Source of the DNA: an uncultured Collinsella sp.
GTDB taxonomy: Bacteria; Actinomycetota; Coriobacteriia; Coriobacteriales; Coriobacteriaceae
Direction: 5' to 3'
DNA length: 42,280 bases
NCBI GenBank assembly: GCA_900768265.1
Contig: CAAGCF010000014.1
Coordinates: 1-42,280, forward strand
The notes under the pieces are model-generated. The model saw only the letters and a program-made list of their open reading frames with translations, was not told where the DNA came from and searched no databases. Position 1 is the stretch's first letter; every line of letters starts with the position of its first letter. Positions 32,437 through 41,723 of this stretch are shown here, in pieces. A program made the position numbers and the translations under genes.

Positions 32437-33315
32437 ATGACGCAAAACAGCGCCCGCACGGGCAAACTTTATGTGGTCGGTACGCCCATCGGTAACCTGG
32501 GCGACCTGTCTCCGCGCGTCGGCGAGGCGTTTGCCGCCGCCGACGCCGTCTGCTGCGAGGACACGCGTGTGACCTCAAAGTTGCTGATGCACCTAGGCAT
32601 CTCCAAGCCGCTCGTTCGTTGCGACGAGAACGTGATCGCAAGTCGCGCCGCCGGCCTGGTCGACCGTCTGCTGGCAGGGGAGACCCTCGCCTTTGCCTCG
32701 GACGCCGGCATGCCGAGCGTGTCCGATCCCGGCCAGGCGCTGGTCGAGGCGGCGCGCGAGGCGGATGTGCCTGTCGAAGTTGTTCCCGGCCCCTCTGCTT
32801 GCGTCACGGCGCTCGTATCGTCCGGTATTCCCTGCGAGCATTTCTTCTTCGAAGGCTTTTTGGGTCGCAAGCACGGCGACCGCGTGCGCCGACTGCAGCG
32901 CCTTGCCGTCGTCCCCGGCGCGCTCATCTTCTACGAGTCTCCACATCGCATCGTGGCGACGCTCGAGGCCGTGGCCGAGGTCTTTCCCCAGCGCGATGTC
33001 GCCGTCTGCCGCGAACTCACCAAGCTGCACGAGGAGGTCTTGCGCGGCCCCGCCGCCCAGCTTGCCGAGGAGCTGTGTGCTCGCGGCGAGGTGAAGGGCG
33101 AGATTGCGCTGGTCATCGCGCCGCCGAGCGAGGACGAGGAGGTTGGCATCGTGCCGGTTGGAGCCGCAGCGGTAGACCCCGACGAAGCCCTGCGCGAGGA
33201 CATCCGTGCCGCGCTCGAGGAGGGAGAGCCCGCCTCTGCGGTGGCCAAGCGCCTGTCTCAGAAGTATTCGCGCCGCAAGCGCGATGTCTATGCCATGGTG
33301 CTTGATATGCAATAG
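32437..33315 (+). CDS. rsmI: 16S rRNA 2'-O-ribose C1402 methyltransferase RsmI
   Basis: A 292-residue SAM-dependent enzyme of the tetrapyrrole-methylase superfamily that methylates C1402 in the 16S decoding centre. Visible are LYVVGTPIGNLGDLS, CCEDTRVTSKLL, FASDAGMPSVSDPG, PGPSACVTAL and FLGRKHGDR with FYESPHR, all RsmI landmarks. The C-terminal 60 residues (acidic, then the segment AKRLSQKYSRRKRDVYAMV) form the usual small helical domain. The Shine-Dalgarno is weak (TAGGT), so coupling with the upstream gene is likely. Confidence 0.95.
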   Translation: MTQNSARTGKLYVVGTPIGNLGDLSPRVGEAFAAADAVCCEDTRVTSKLLMHLGISKPLVRCDENVIASRAAGLVDRLLAGETLAFASDAGMPSVSDPGQALVEAAREADVPVEVVPGPSACVTALVSSGIPCEHFFFEGFLGRKHGDRVRRLQRLAVVPGALIFYESPHRIVATLEAVAEVFPQRDVAVCRELTKLHEEVLRGPAAQLAEELCARGEVKGEIALVIAPPSEDEEVGIVPVGAAAVDPDEALREDIRAALEEGEPASAVAKRLSQKYSRRKRDVYAMVLDMQ

Positions 33316-33384
33316 ATGGAGGATATCCAGCCCTTGCGCTAGAATCATCCCCTGTATGCAACGTTTTTCTGGAGGACAAACCCC

Positions 33385-34986
<1,602 letters not shown>

Positions 34987-35025
34987 GACGCCGCGCGCCA
35001 TATCGGCAATTTGCTGTTTAGATGT

Positions 35026-35061
35026 AAGGGCATGGCCGCAACGGTCCATGCCCTTTTGTTT
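35026..35061 (+). terminator. Terminator of metG
   Basis: A 10-bp perfect stem AAGGGCATGG (35026-35035) with its complement (35046-35055), followed by TTGTTT. Confidence 0.85.
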
Positions 35062-35093
35062 CAAGACGCCGCCACCATGCTAAGGAGGCACCT

Positions 35094-35954
35094 ATGACAA
35101 CTTCGCCTTTGGCAAACCCCACGGCAACAAGGGAGCTGCTAGAGGAGTTTGGCCTTGCGACCAAGCATCGCCTGGGCCAGAACTTCCTGATCGACAACCA
35201 TGTGATTGAGCGCATTTGCGAGCTTTCCGAGCTTACGGGCGACGAGCGCGTACTCGAGGTTGGCCCGGGCGTTGGTACGCTCACGCTTGCGCTGCTGCAG
35301 GAGGCGGCGTGCGTCACGTCGATCGAGGCCGATCCCGAGCTCGAGCCGGTGCTCGATGCCCACGCCGCCGACTACGCCAACTTCCGCTTTATCATAGGCG
35401 ACGCGCTCAAGGTGACGCCGGGGCAGATCGAGCAGGCTGCGGGCGCAGAACCGACGGTATTTGTCGCGAACTTGCCCTATAACGTGGCGGCGACGATCAT
35501 TTTGCAGTTCTTCCAGACGTTGCCCGCGCTCAAGCGTGCCGTCGTCATGGTGCAAAAGGAGGTTGCCGATCGCATTGCCGCCGTGCCGGGTAACAAGACC
35601 TATGGCGGCTATACGGCAAAGCTCGGCCTGTATGCGCAGGTGACGGGTCGCTTTGAGGTGCCGCCGCGCTGCTTTATGCCGGCGCCGCACGTGGACTCGG
35701 CGGTTGTGCGCATCGACCGTGTTGACGGCGTGGTGCCCGAGGGACTCGATCGCGAGTTTGTGGCCCGTGTGATTGATGCTGCATTTGCCCAGCGTCGCAA
35801 GACCATCCGCAATTCCATGAGCGCCAACGGCTTTGCCAAGGATGTGCTCGATGCCGCCTTCGAGGCGTGCGGTATCGCGCCCACCACGCGTGCCGAGACG
35901 CTCGATGTTGCCGACTTTGTCCGTCTGGCCCAGGAGCTATCCCATGACGCCTAA
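35094..35954 (+). CDS. rsmA: 16S rRNA dimethyladenosine transferase RsmA (KsgA)
   Basis: A 286-residue SAM enzyme that dimethylates two adjacent adenines near the 3' end of 16S rRNA during 30S maturation. Motifs: KHRLGQNFLID, SAM loop VLEVGPGVGTLT, IEADPEL and catalytic NLPYNVA. The C-terminal helical domain has AFAQRRKTIRNS. A strong TAAGGAGG precedes ATG 35094. Its end overlaps tatD by 11 nt. Confidence 0.96.
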   Translation: MTTSPLANPTATRELLEEFGLATKHRLGQNFLIDNHVIERICELSELTGDERVLEVGPGVGTLTLALLQEAACVTSIEADPELEPVLDAHAADYANFRFIIGDALKVTPGQIEQAAGAEPTVFVANLPYNVAATIILQFFQTLPALKRAVVMVQKEVADRIAAVPGNKTYGGYTAKLGLYAQVTGRFEVPPRCFMPAPHVDSAVVRIDRVDGVVPEGLDREFVARVIDAAFAQRRKTIRNSMSANGFAKDVLDAAFEACGIAPTTRAETLDVADFVRLAQELSHDA

Positions 35955-36861
35955 TGCCGAACGCGTGACGTTTACCAAGAAAAAGAAAACGGTCGCCTGT
36001 CCGGAGCCGCTGGCACCGCTTGCCGATACGCATGCGCACCTGCTCTCGTTTTGGGACAAGGAGGTGCCCGAGACGCTTGCACGAGCCAAAGCCGCGGGTG
36101 TCGACCTGTTGGTGACGGTTTTTGACCCCATCGCCGACAAACGCAGCGTGACGGACTATAGCGACTGGCTGACGCGCGAGATTATGCCGATGCAGAATAT
36201 TCCGCAGACAACGTATCTCGCTGGCGTGCACCCGTATGGTGCGCCGTACTATACCGATGACATTCACGCCCAGATCGTTGCTGCGCTCGATGACCCCTTG
36301 TGCGTCGGTATCGGCGAGATCGGTCTGGACTACCACATGGATTACGACGACGACATCGCGCCGGCGCCCCATGGCGTGCAGATTGACTGCATGGCGCGTC
36401 AGCTCGAAGTTGCCGTGCGCCGTAACGTACCGGTGGAGCTGCACCTGCGTCACGAGGACACGGATGATGAGCGCACTTCGCATGTGGATGCGTACAACGT
36501 ATTGCGCGAGGTGGGTGTGCCCCAGGCCGGTTGCGTGCTGCACTGCTTTGGCGAGGATCGCGCTACGATGGAGCGATTCGTGAGTCTGGGCTGCTACATC
36601 GCCTATGGCGGCGCGGCCACCTTTAAGCGCAACGATGACGTGCGCGAGGCATTTGCGGCGACCCCGCTCGATCGCATTTTGTTCGAGACGGATTGCCCGT
36701 ATATGGCACCGGAGCCCATTCGCGGTCTAGAGTGCGAGCCGGCAATGATCTCCATTACGGCAAACACGCTAGTCAACGACCGTGTCGATCGTACCGGTGA
36801 GGATGCTGAGGCGATCGCGCAGGCCGCTTGGGAAAACGCTCGCAAACTTTTTCAAAAATAG
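35944..36861 (+). CDS. TatD-family metal-dependent hydrolase
   Basis: A 305-residue TIM-barrel hydrolase of the TatD DNase family. Metal-binding motifs run in order: DTHAHL, GEIGLDY, ELHLRHED, LHCFGED and FETDCPYMAPEP. The N-terminal 30 residues form an extra basic tail (FTKKKKTV). The DNase function is inferred from the family. It starts inside rsmA (CAGGAG 5 nt before the ATG). Usually tatD precedes rsmA near metG, so the cluster metG-rsmA-tatD is conserved in content but not in order. Confidence 0.9.
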   Translation: MTPNAERVTFTKKKKTVACPEPLAPLADTHAHLLSFWDKEVPETLARAKAAGVDLLVTVFDPIADKRSVTDYSDWLTREIMPMQNIPQTTYLAGVHPYGAPYYTDDIHAQIVAALDDPLCVGIGEIGLDYHMDYDDDIAPAPHGVQIDCMARQLEVAVRRNVPVELHLRHEDTDDERTSHVDAYNVLREVGVPQAGCVLHCFGEDRATMERFVSLGCYIAYGGAATFKRNDDVREAFAATPLDRILFETDCPYMAPEPIRGLECEPAMISITANTLVNDRVDRTGEDAEAIAQAAWENARKLFQK

Positions 36862-36864
36862 TTC

Positions 36865-36893
36865 TTGCGTTCGCGGTGGCGCTCCGTTATTCT
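36865..36893 (+). promoter_or_regulatory. Promoter of tRNA-Leu
   Basis: TTGCGT (36865-36870), 17 bp, TATTCT (36888-36893), with the tRNA starting 11 nt downstream. Confidence 0.7.
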
Positions 36894-36904
36894 AATTCCT
36901 GCAC

Positions 36905-36991
36905 GCGGGCGTGGCGGAATTGGCAGACGCGTACGGTTCAGGTCCGTATGGGGGCAACCCCATGAAGGTTCAAGTCCTTTCGCCCGCACCA
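36905..36991 (+). tRNA. tRNA-Leu (anticodon CAG)
   Basis: An 87-nt tRNA with long variable arm (TGGGGGCAACCCCA). Acceptor GCGGGCG/CGCCCGC is fully paired. Anticodon stem TACGG/CCGTA encloses TTCAGGT (CAG, reads CUG). T-arm GAAGG/CCTTT encloses TTCAAGT. CCA is encoded. Confidence 0.97.
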
Positions 36992-37215
36992 TTAAATGAA
37001 AGAGCTTCCAGCAATGGGAGCTTTTTTGTTATGGGCCCATCGCGGGGACTTGAACCTGCGAAGGAGCGAGCGTCAAGAAAACGCGGAGCGTTTTTAGCGA
37101 GCTGGCGAGGCCGCCGGCAGGCGGGCGAAGCCGGTGCGGATCCGCGGTGCGGATCCGCGGACGTCCTTTCGCCGCACCATTGAATGAAAGAGCTCCCAGA
37201 AATGGGAGCTCTTTT
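36974..37215 (+). repeat. tRNA-Leu 3'-end duplication with internal inverted T-loop element
   Basis: The tRNA-Leu segment from the T-loop through the CCA and terminator (36974-37026) recurs at 37163-37215 with one deleted C and a few changes. The terminator stem of copy 2 is compensated and longer. The middle (37027-37162) begins ATGGGCCCATCGC, carries GGACTTGAACCTG (the T-loop of tRNA-Leu, inverted), then AAAACGCG-GAGCG-TTTT-like and AGCGAGCTGGCGAGGC hairpin sequence. It ends in a tandem TGCGGATCCGCGG repeat. It aligns with the tRNA-Phe element. Confidence 0.85.
37003..37027 (+). terminator. Terminator of tRNA-Leu
   Basis: AGCTTCC (37003-37009) pairs with GGGAGCT (37016-37022), then TTTTT. 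Copy 2 (37188-37215) has a longer, perfectly paired AGAGCTCCC stem. Confidence 0.85.
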
Positions 37216-37265
37216 ACGGGCCGTTTTTGGCAGATCTGACCTATCGATTTCGCGCGGTAGATGCC

Positions 37266-37491
37266 CCTGTGGTCAAAAAGTGGCAAATATGAGTACTGGC
37301 ACGAAATTAGAGACATTTTACGAAGCCATTTTTGCTCATTTTACGCAACAGATGTACGCTAATTTGGCTCAACCTTGAGACAAAAGGAAGTAATCTTCGA
37401 TAGATCTCGGGTTCAAAGAGGCGATTTTGACCCAAATACGCTGCTACTAAACTGGTAACAGTACTCATATTTGGCCTTTTTTGACCACGGG
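37266..37491. repeat. 226-bp inverted-repeat element upstream of the SPFH gene
   Basis: Terminal arms of about 33 bp (37266-37298 and 37459-37491) are near-perfect complements. They include GTGGTCAAAAA at the outside and CAAATATGAGTACTG at the inside. The 160-bp interior is clearly richer in A/T than the neighbouring genes and codes for nothing I can support. No target-site duplication is evident. TATCCT (37528-37533) beyond it may be the -10 of the SPFH gene. Confidence 0.8.
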
Positions 37492-37565
37492 TCCTCTTGT
37501 TGGTGTCACACAACTGCTTCGTGCGGGTATCCTAGTCCCAACGTGTGCCTTTCAGAGGAGAAACC

Positions 37566-38504
37566 ATGCTGTTGTCCGGTATCATCGCTGCCCTTACGAG
37601 CCTTCTGCTTCCCATCATCATTTTGTTGCTACTGCTCCCCAACGCCTGCTATGTCGTTGAACAGCAGCATGCTGTGATTATCGAACGCCTGGGCAAGTTC
37701 AACCGCATCGTCAACGCGGGCTTCCACATGAAGGTGCCCGTGATCGACCGCAAAGCCGCCACGGTGAGTCTGCGCACCATGAAAAACGGTTTTGGCATCG
37801 ACGTTAAGACCCAGGACAACGTGACCATCGGCCTTGAGGTCTCTGCTCAGTACCACGTGAGCTATGACATGGGCGCCGGCCCGGCGGATTCGGGCATCTA
37901 CAAGAGCTACTACATGCTGCAGGAGCCCGTCGACCAAATGCGTGACTTCATCACCGATGCCCTGCGCTCTTCCATCCCCGTCTACACGCTCGATGAGGTC
38001 TTTGCCAAAAAAGACGATATCGCCAAGGACGTCAACGCCACCGTGTCCGAGCAAATGGCCGCCTACGGCTTCACCCTCGTGTCGACACTTATCACCAAGA
38101 TTGCGCTGCCGACCGAGGTCGAGAACTCCATGAACGACATCAACGCCGCCCAGCGAAAGCGCGCCGCTGCGCAGGAGCTCGCCGAGGCCGATCGCATCAA
38201 GCGCGTTACCGAGGCGACCGCCGAGGCCGAGGCAATGGAAAAGGCGGGCGAGGGCATCGCCAACCAGCGCAAGGCCATCGCGCTGGGCATCAAAGATTCG
38301 CTCGAGATCATCCAGGAGACGGGCGTCGGCAACGATGAGGCCAACCAGCTGTTCATGTTTACGCAGTGGTCCGAGATGATGACGGAGTTCGCTCGCACGG
38401 GCAAAACCTCGACGGTCGTGCTGCCGAGTGATTTCTCGCAGTCTGCTTCGATGTTCGAGCAGATGCTGACCGCCGGCAAAGTTCAGAACGAGTCGAAGGA
38501 GTAG
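37566..38504 (+). CDS. SPFH/Band 7 membrane protein
   Basis: A 312-residue stomatin/prohibitin-family protein. There is an N-terminal membrane helix (residues 4-30), then a Band 7 domain with YVVEQQHAVIIERLGKFNRI, KVPVIDRK and QDNVTIGLEVSAQYHV. A long Ala/Glu-rich coiled coil follows (about 195-245: QRKRAAAQELAEADRIKRV). Such proteins scaffold membrane microdomains and protease complexes. GAGGAG lies 6 nt before ATG 37566. An upstream GTG at 37545 is in frame but less likely. Operon with rlmH (6-bp gap). Confidence 0.9.
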   Translation: MLLSGIIAALTSLLLPIIILLLLLPNACYVVEQQHAVIIERLGKFNRIVNAGFHMKVPVIDRKAATVSLRTMKNGFGIDVKTQDNVTIGLEVSAQYHVSYDMGAGPADSGIYKSYYMLQEPVDQMRDFITDALRSSIPVYTLDEVFAKKDDIAKDVNATVSEQMAAYGFTLVSTLITKIALPTEVENSMNDINAAQRKRAAAQELAEADRIKRVTEATAEAEAMEKAGEGIANQRKAIALGIKDSLEIIQETGVGNDEANQLFMFTQWSEMMTEFARTGKTSTVVLPSDFSQSASMFEQMLTAGKVQNESKE

Positions 38505-38510
38505 ACGCGC

Positions 38511-38981
38511 GTGAAATATACCGTTGTTTGCGTTGGCAAGCTCAAAGAGCGCTTTTGGAAGGACGCGTGCGCCGAATACACCAAGCGCCTAGGTGCCTAT
38601 GCCAAGGTGGATATGCGCGAGGTTGCCGATATCGATCCGGCCAAGGCGGGCGGCGTGGATGCCGCGCGCGACAAGGAGGGGGTGGCGATTCTTGCCGCTC
38701 TGCCGCCTCGAGCGCATGTGATTTTGCTGGCCATTGAGGGCAAGGAGCGTTCGAGCGAGGAGCTCTCGACCCGTCTCGATGACCTCATGCTGCGAGGCAA
38801 CAGTGACATCGCTTTTGTAATCGGCGGATCGGACGGCGTGAGCGATGCCGTGCGCGCCCGCGCCGACGAGATGCTCAGCTTTGGACGCATTACCTTGCCG
38901 CACAACCTGGCGCGCGTGGTGCTGCTGGAGCAGATCTACCGCGCTTGCAAGATTAGCCGCGGCGAGCCGTATCACAAGTAG
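38511..38981 (+). CDS. rlmH: 23S rRNA pseudouridine-1915 N3-methyltransferase RlmH
   Basis: A 156-residue SPOUT methyltransferase modifying the pseudouridine at 1915 in helix 69 of 23S rRNA. The SAM knot has FVIGGSDGVSDAV, and the C-terminus LLEQIYRACKISRGEPYHK is the family hallmark. The start is GTG 38511 with AAGGAG 9 nt upstream, overlapping the SPFH stop. Confidence 0.95.
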   Translation: MKYTVVCVGKLKERFWKDACAEYTKRLGAYAKVDMREVADIDPAKAGGVDAARDKEGVAILAALPPRAHVILLAIEGKERSSEELSTRLDDLMLRGNSDIAFVIGGSDGVSDAVRARADEMLSFGRITLPHNLARVVLLEQIYRACKISRGEPYHK

Positions 38982-39055
38982 GTCGGCAATACGAAACAAT
39001 GGCGTGGGACAATGACTTTCGTTTTTGAGGAACGCATCTGAGAGGACTGTGTGAT

Positions 39056-39826
39056 ATGAAGATCGGATTTGTCGGTTTTGGCAATATGGCGAGCGCTATG
39101 GCCGATGGCTGGATTGCCGCCGGCGTGGCCGCGGGCGACATGTGCGCCTGCGCAGGCCGCTACGATGCTCTGGTTGAGCGTTGCGAGGCGCGGGGCATGG
39201 CTGCCTGCCATGATGCGGCGGAGGTTGTTGCCGCGTCCGATATCGTGGTTGCGGCGGTCAAGCCGTACATGATTGAGAAGGTCTTCGCTCCACTCAAGGA
39301 TACGCTAGCCGACAAGGTCGTCCTTTCGGTCGCCTGGACCTGGGATAGTGCCAAGTGGGAACAGGTCCTGTCAGGTGTCGCTCATATCTCGACGGTGCCC
39401 AACACGCCGGTTTCGGTGGACGAGGGCGTTATCGCCTGCGAGAAGGCTTCCACGCTTAGCGATGAGCAGCGTGCCACGGTGCTCGGTTTGCTCGGAAAGC
39501 TTGGCACGGTGGTCGAGCTCGATTCGAGTCTGCTGTTTGTGGGCGGTACCGTGGGCGGCTGCGCCCCGGCGTTTGTCGCCATGGCGATCGAGGCTCTGGG
39601 CGATGCGGCCGTCAAACATGGTATTCCGCGCGCCGATGCCTATCGCATTGTGAGCCAGATGGTGCTGGGTACGGCAAAGCTGCAGCTTGCAACCGGTCAG
39701 CATCCCGCAGCGATGAAAGATGCCGTGTGCTCGCCCGGTGGTGCTACCATCAAGGGCGTCGTCGCGCTCGAGGACGCCGGCATGCGCAGCGCCCTAGTCA
39801 AAGCCATCGACGCAACCCTCCAGTAA
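39056..39826 (+). CDS. proC: Pyrroline-5-carboxylate reductase
   Basis: A 256-residue NAD(P)H-dependent enzyme for the last step of proline synthesis. The Rossmann loop GFVGFGNMASAMADGW is at residues 4-19. The dimer/active-site region holds GGCAPAFVAMAIEALGDAA, the segment AYRIVSQMVLGTAKL and KDAVCSPGGATIKGV, the ProC signature. Slightly shorter than the usual 265-275. The Shine-Dalgarno AGAGGA is about 10 nt before the ATG. The stop codon abuts a REP-like palindrome. Confidence 0.94.
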   Translation: MKIGFVGFGNMASAMADGWIAAGVAAGDMCACAGRYDALVERCEARGMAACHDAAEVVAASDIVVAAVKPYMIEKVFAPLKDTLADKVVLSVAWTWDSAKWEQVLSGVAHISTVPNTPVSVDEGVIACEKASTLSDEQRATVLGLLGKLGTVVELDSSLLFVGGTVGGCAPAFVAMAIEALGDAAVKHGIPRADAYRIVSQMVLGTAKLQLATGQHPAAMKDAVCSPGGATIKGVVALEDAGMRSALVKAIDATLQ

Positions 39827-39828
39827 AA

Positions 39829-39983
39829 CCGACCAAAAAGGGACAGGTTTATTTTGGCAGGTTTTTCCTGAGGTTTTATCTCTATAGCAAAAAGCGCCTC
39901 GCAACTGGCTCAATTCCAGTTGCGAGGCGCTTGCGTTTGCCCAGATAAAACCGACCAAAATAAACCTGTCCCTTTTTGGCAGG
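39829..39983. repeat. REP-like inverted pair between proC and the small membrane gene
   Basis: Two 25-bp perfectly complementary cores (39833-39857 and 39955-39979) contain AAAGGGACAGGTTTATTTTG. Each core is itself an imperfect palindrome (CCAAAA...TTTTGG). Flanks match for another 6-8 bp with two changes, CCga/CCtg. The pair encloses a strong hairpin. The unit resembles REP sequences mobilised by IS200-like RAYT transposases. No transposase is in the window. Confidence 0.8.
39889..39932 (-). terminator. Strong hairpin terminator inside the REP-like pair
   Basis: A 17-bp perfect stem (39892-39908 and 39916-39932) with CTCAATT loop. Its T-run (TTTTTG) is on the minus strand, fitting the small minus-strand gene at 39984. 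On the plus strand it could still end proC transcripts. Confidence 0.8.
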
Positions 39984-40157
39984 TTAGTCCCAGAAGCTGT
40001 CTTCTTCGTCCTCGGACTTGGGGCCGCGGTCGACGTACATCTTATGGGTGCGCTTCTCCATTACAAAGGCAAGAATCGCAAACAGCAGGATGCCGCCGGC
40101 GAAAAGGATGGCAAAACCGGTGCGGGTGCCAAACAAAAAGGAAAAAACTGCGTCCAT
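39984..40157 (-). CDS. Small single-pass membrane protein, 57 residues
   Basis: Minus strand, 58 codons. MDAVFSFLFGTRTG leads into a hydrophobic helix (about residues 14-33: FAILFAGGILLFAILAFVME). A positive stretch KRTHK and an acidic tail RGPKSEDEEDSFWD follow. AAGAAGG lies 7 nt before the ATG, and the codons look like those of neighbouring genes. Its stop codon touches the right REP arm. Function unknown. The acidic tail would face the cytoplasm if the positive-inside rule holds. Confidence 0.75.
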   Translation of the reverse strand: MDAVFSFLFGTRTGFAILFAGGILLFAILAFVMEKRTHKMYVDRGPKSEDEEDSFWD

Positions 40158-40181
40158 TGGGTGCCTTCTTGCGTAGTTGGG

Positions 40182-40211
40182 TTGGGTCGTAAACGCTCAT
40201 AAGTATATACT
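40182..40211 (+). promoter_or_regulatory. Divergent promoter region of serS and the small membrane gene
   Basis: TTGGGT (40182-40187), 18 bp, TATACT (40206-40211) for serS. The 12-bp palindrome AAGTATATACTT (40201-40212) gives a second TATACT on the minus strand for the small gene, so the two -10 elements overlap and the genes may compete. Confidence 0.6.
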
Positions 40212-40268
40212 TGCCCATACATGTACAAGGTTGCAACCTAAATGGAATGTATATCGCCGGAGGATCTA

Positions 40269-41552
40269 ATGCTTGATATCAAGTTTGTTCGCGAGAACCC
40301 CGATGCCATCGATACCGCCATGGCAAATCGCCAGACGTCTTGGGATCGTGAGAAGTTCTTTGAGCTCGACGACGAGCGCCGCGCCGTCATCACCGAGGTC
40401 GAGGAGCTCCAGGCCACGCGTAACGCCGAGTCCAAGAAGATTGGCGCCCTGATGAAGGAGGGCAAGAAGGACGAGGCCGAGGCCGCCAAGGAGGCCGTGC
40501 GCGCCGTCAACGAGAAGATCGACGGTCTTGCCGAGCGCCGTACCGCTCTTGAGCAGGAGCAGTACGACTTCATGGCTCACCTGCCCAACATTCCGTGCGA
40601 GGCCACCCCGTACGGTAAGGACGAGGACGAGAACATCGAGCGTCGCCGCTGGGGCACCCCGCGCGAGTTCGACTTCGACTTTAAGCCGCACTGGGATCTG
40701 GGGACCGACCTCGACATCCTCGACTTCGAGCGTGGCAATAAGCTCTCCGGCAGCCGCTTCACCGTTCTCGGTGGCGCCGGCGCCCGCCTGGAGCGCGCCC
40801 TTATCAACTTCTTCCTGGACACGCACACGAGCCGTGGCTTCAAGGAGTGGTGGCCGCCCATCGTCGTCAAGCGTCAGACCATGTTCGGTACGGGCCAGCT
40901 GCCCAAGTTCGAGGACGACGCCTATCACGTCTCGGGCGACAACTTCCTGATCCCTACCGCCGAGGTCGTGCTTACCAACCTGCACGCCGGCGAGGTTCTC
41001 GATGCCGACACCCTGCCGCGTCGCTACACTGCCTTCACCCCCTGCTTCCGCGAGGAGGCCGGTTCCGCCGGTCGCGACACCCGCGGCATCATTCGCCAGC
41101 ACGAGTTCGACAAGGTCGAGATGGTCAAGTTTGCCAAGCCGGAGGAGTCCGACGAGGAGCTCGAGAGCATGACCGCCGAGGCCGAGTACCTGCTGCAGCA
41201 GCTGGGCCTGCCGTATCGCGTGATTAGCCTGTGCACCGGCGATCTGGGCTTCTCTGCCCGTCAGACCTACGACATCGAGGTTTGGCTGCCGAGCTACAAC
41301 GCCTACAAGGAGATCAGCTCCTGCTCCAATTGCGGCGACTTCCAGGCCCGTCGTGCCAACATCAAGTATCGCGACCCCGAGAACTTCAAGGGTTCGCGCT
41401 ACCTGCACACCCTTAACGGTTCCGGCCTGCCGGCTGGTCGTACCATGGCTGCCATTCTGGAGAACTACCAGAACGCCGACGGCACCATCACGATCCCCGA
41501 GGTTCTGCGTCCTTACATGGGCGGCCTCGAGAAGATCGAGCCGGTCGCGTAA
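40269..41552 (+). CDS. serS: Serine-tRNA ligase
   Basis: A 427-residue class II synthetase charging tRNA-Ser. The N-terminal coiled-coil arm (about 30-100, rich in E/K/A) contacts the long variable arm of tRNA-Ser. Motif 2 is FTPCFREEAGSAGRDTRGIIRQHEF. Motif 3 is GSGLPAGRTMAAILENYQ, where families usually have G-x-A-x-GR. CGGAGGA lies 6 nt before ATG 40269. The frame is open from 40242 but that ATG lacks a Shine-Dalgarno. Confidence 0.96.
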   Translation: MLDIKFVRENPDAIDTAMANRQTSWDREKFFELDDERRAVITEVEELQATRNAESKKIGALMKEGKKDEAEAAKEAVRAVNEKIDGLAERRTALEQEQYDFMAHLPNIPCEATPYGKDEDENIERRRWGTPREFDFDFKPHWDLGTDLDILDFERGNKLSGSRFTVLGGAGARLERALINFFLDTHTSRGFKEWWPPIVVKRQTMFGTGQLPKFEDDAYHVSGDNFLIPTAEVVLTNLHAGEVLDADTLPRRYTAFTPCFREEAGSAGRDTRGIIRQHEFDKVEMVKFAKPEESDEELESMTAEAEYLLQQLGLPYRVISLCTGDLGFSARQTYDIEVWLPSYNAYKEISSCSNCGDFQARRANIKYRDPENFKGSRYLHTLNGSGLPAGRTMAAILENYQNADGTITIPEVLRPYMGGLEKIEPVA

Positions 41553-41575
41553 ACTAGCTGCATAGGCGATTTGCG

Positions 41576-41605
41576 AGGGCGCTCCTTTTAGGGGCGCCCT
41601 TTTTG
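41576..41605 (+). terminator. Terminator of serS
   Basis: A 10-bp stem (41576-41585 and 41591-41600, one G-T) with TTTTA loop, followed by TTTTG. Confidence 0.88.
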
Positions 41606-41660
41606 TGTACGGCTATACCATGCCGTGCGGACAGCTCGATAGAAAACACACGAACAAACG

Positions 41661-41690
41661 TTCTGTATACATGCACCTACCTGCTATGCT
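41661..41690 (+). promoter_or_regulatory. Promoter of the unknown 125-residue gene
   Basis: An extended -10 TGc-TATGCT (41682-41690), with TTCTGT (41661-41666) 18 bp upstream of the -10 as weak -35. Confidence 0.5.
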
Positions 41691-41723
41691 TTTGCTAACT
41701 AAGAGCAAGAGAAAGGGGATGTG

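Noticed and set aside
37135..37160. Tandem TGCGGATCCGCGG repeat as a CRISPR or VNTR array
   Set aside because: Only two copies with no spacers; treated as part of the tRNA-Leu element.
36911..37183. 90-codon frame across tRNA-Leu and its duplication
   Set aside because: It starts inside the tRNA gene and reads through structured RNA; not a protein gene.
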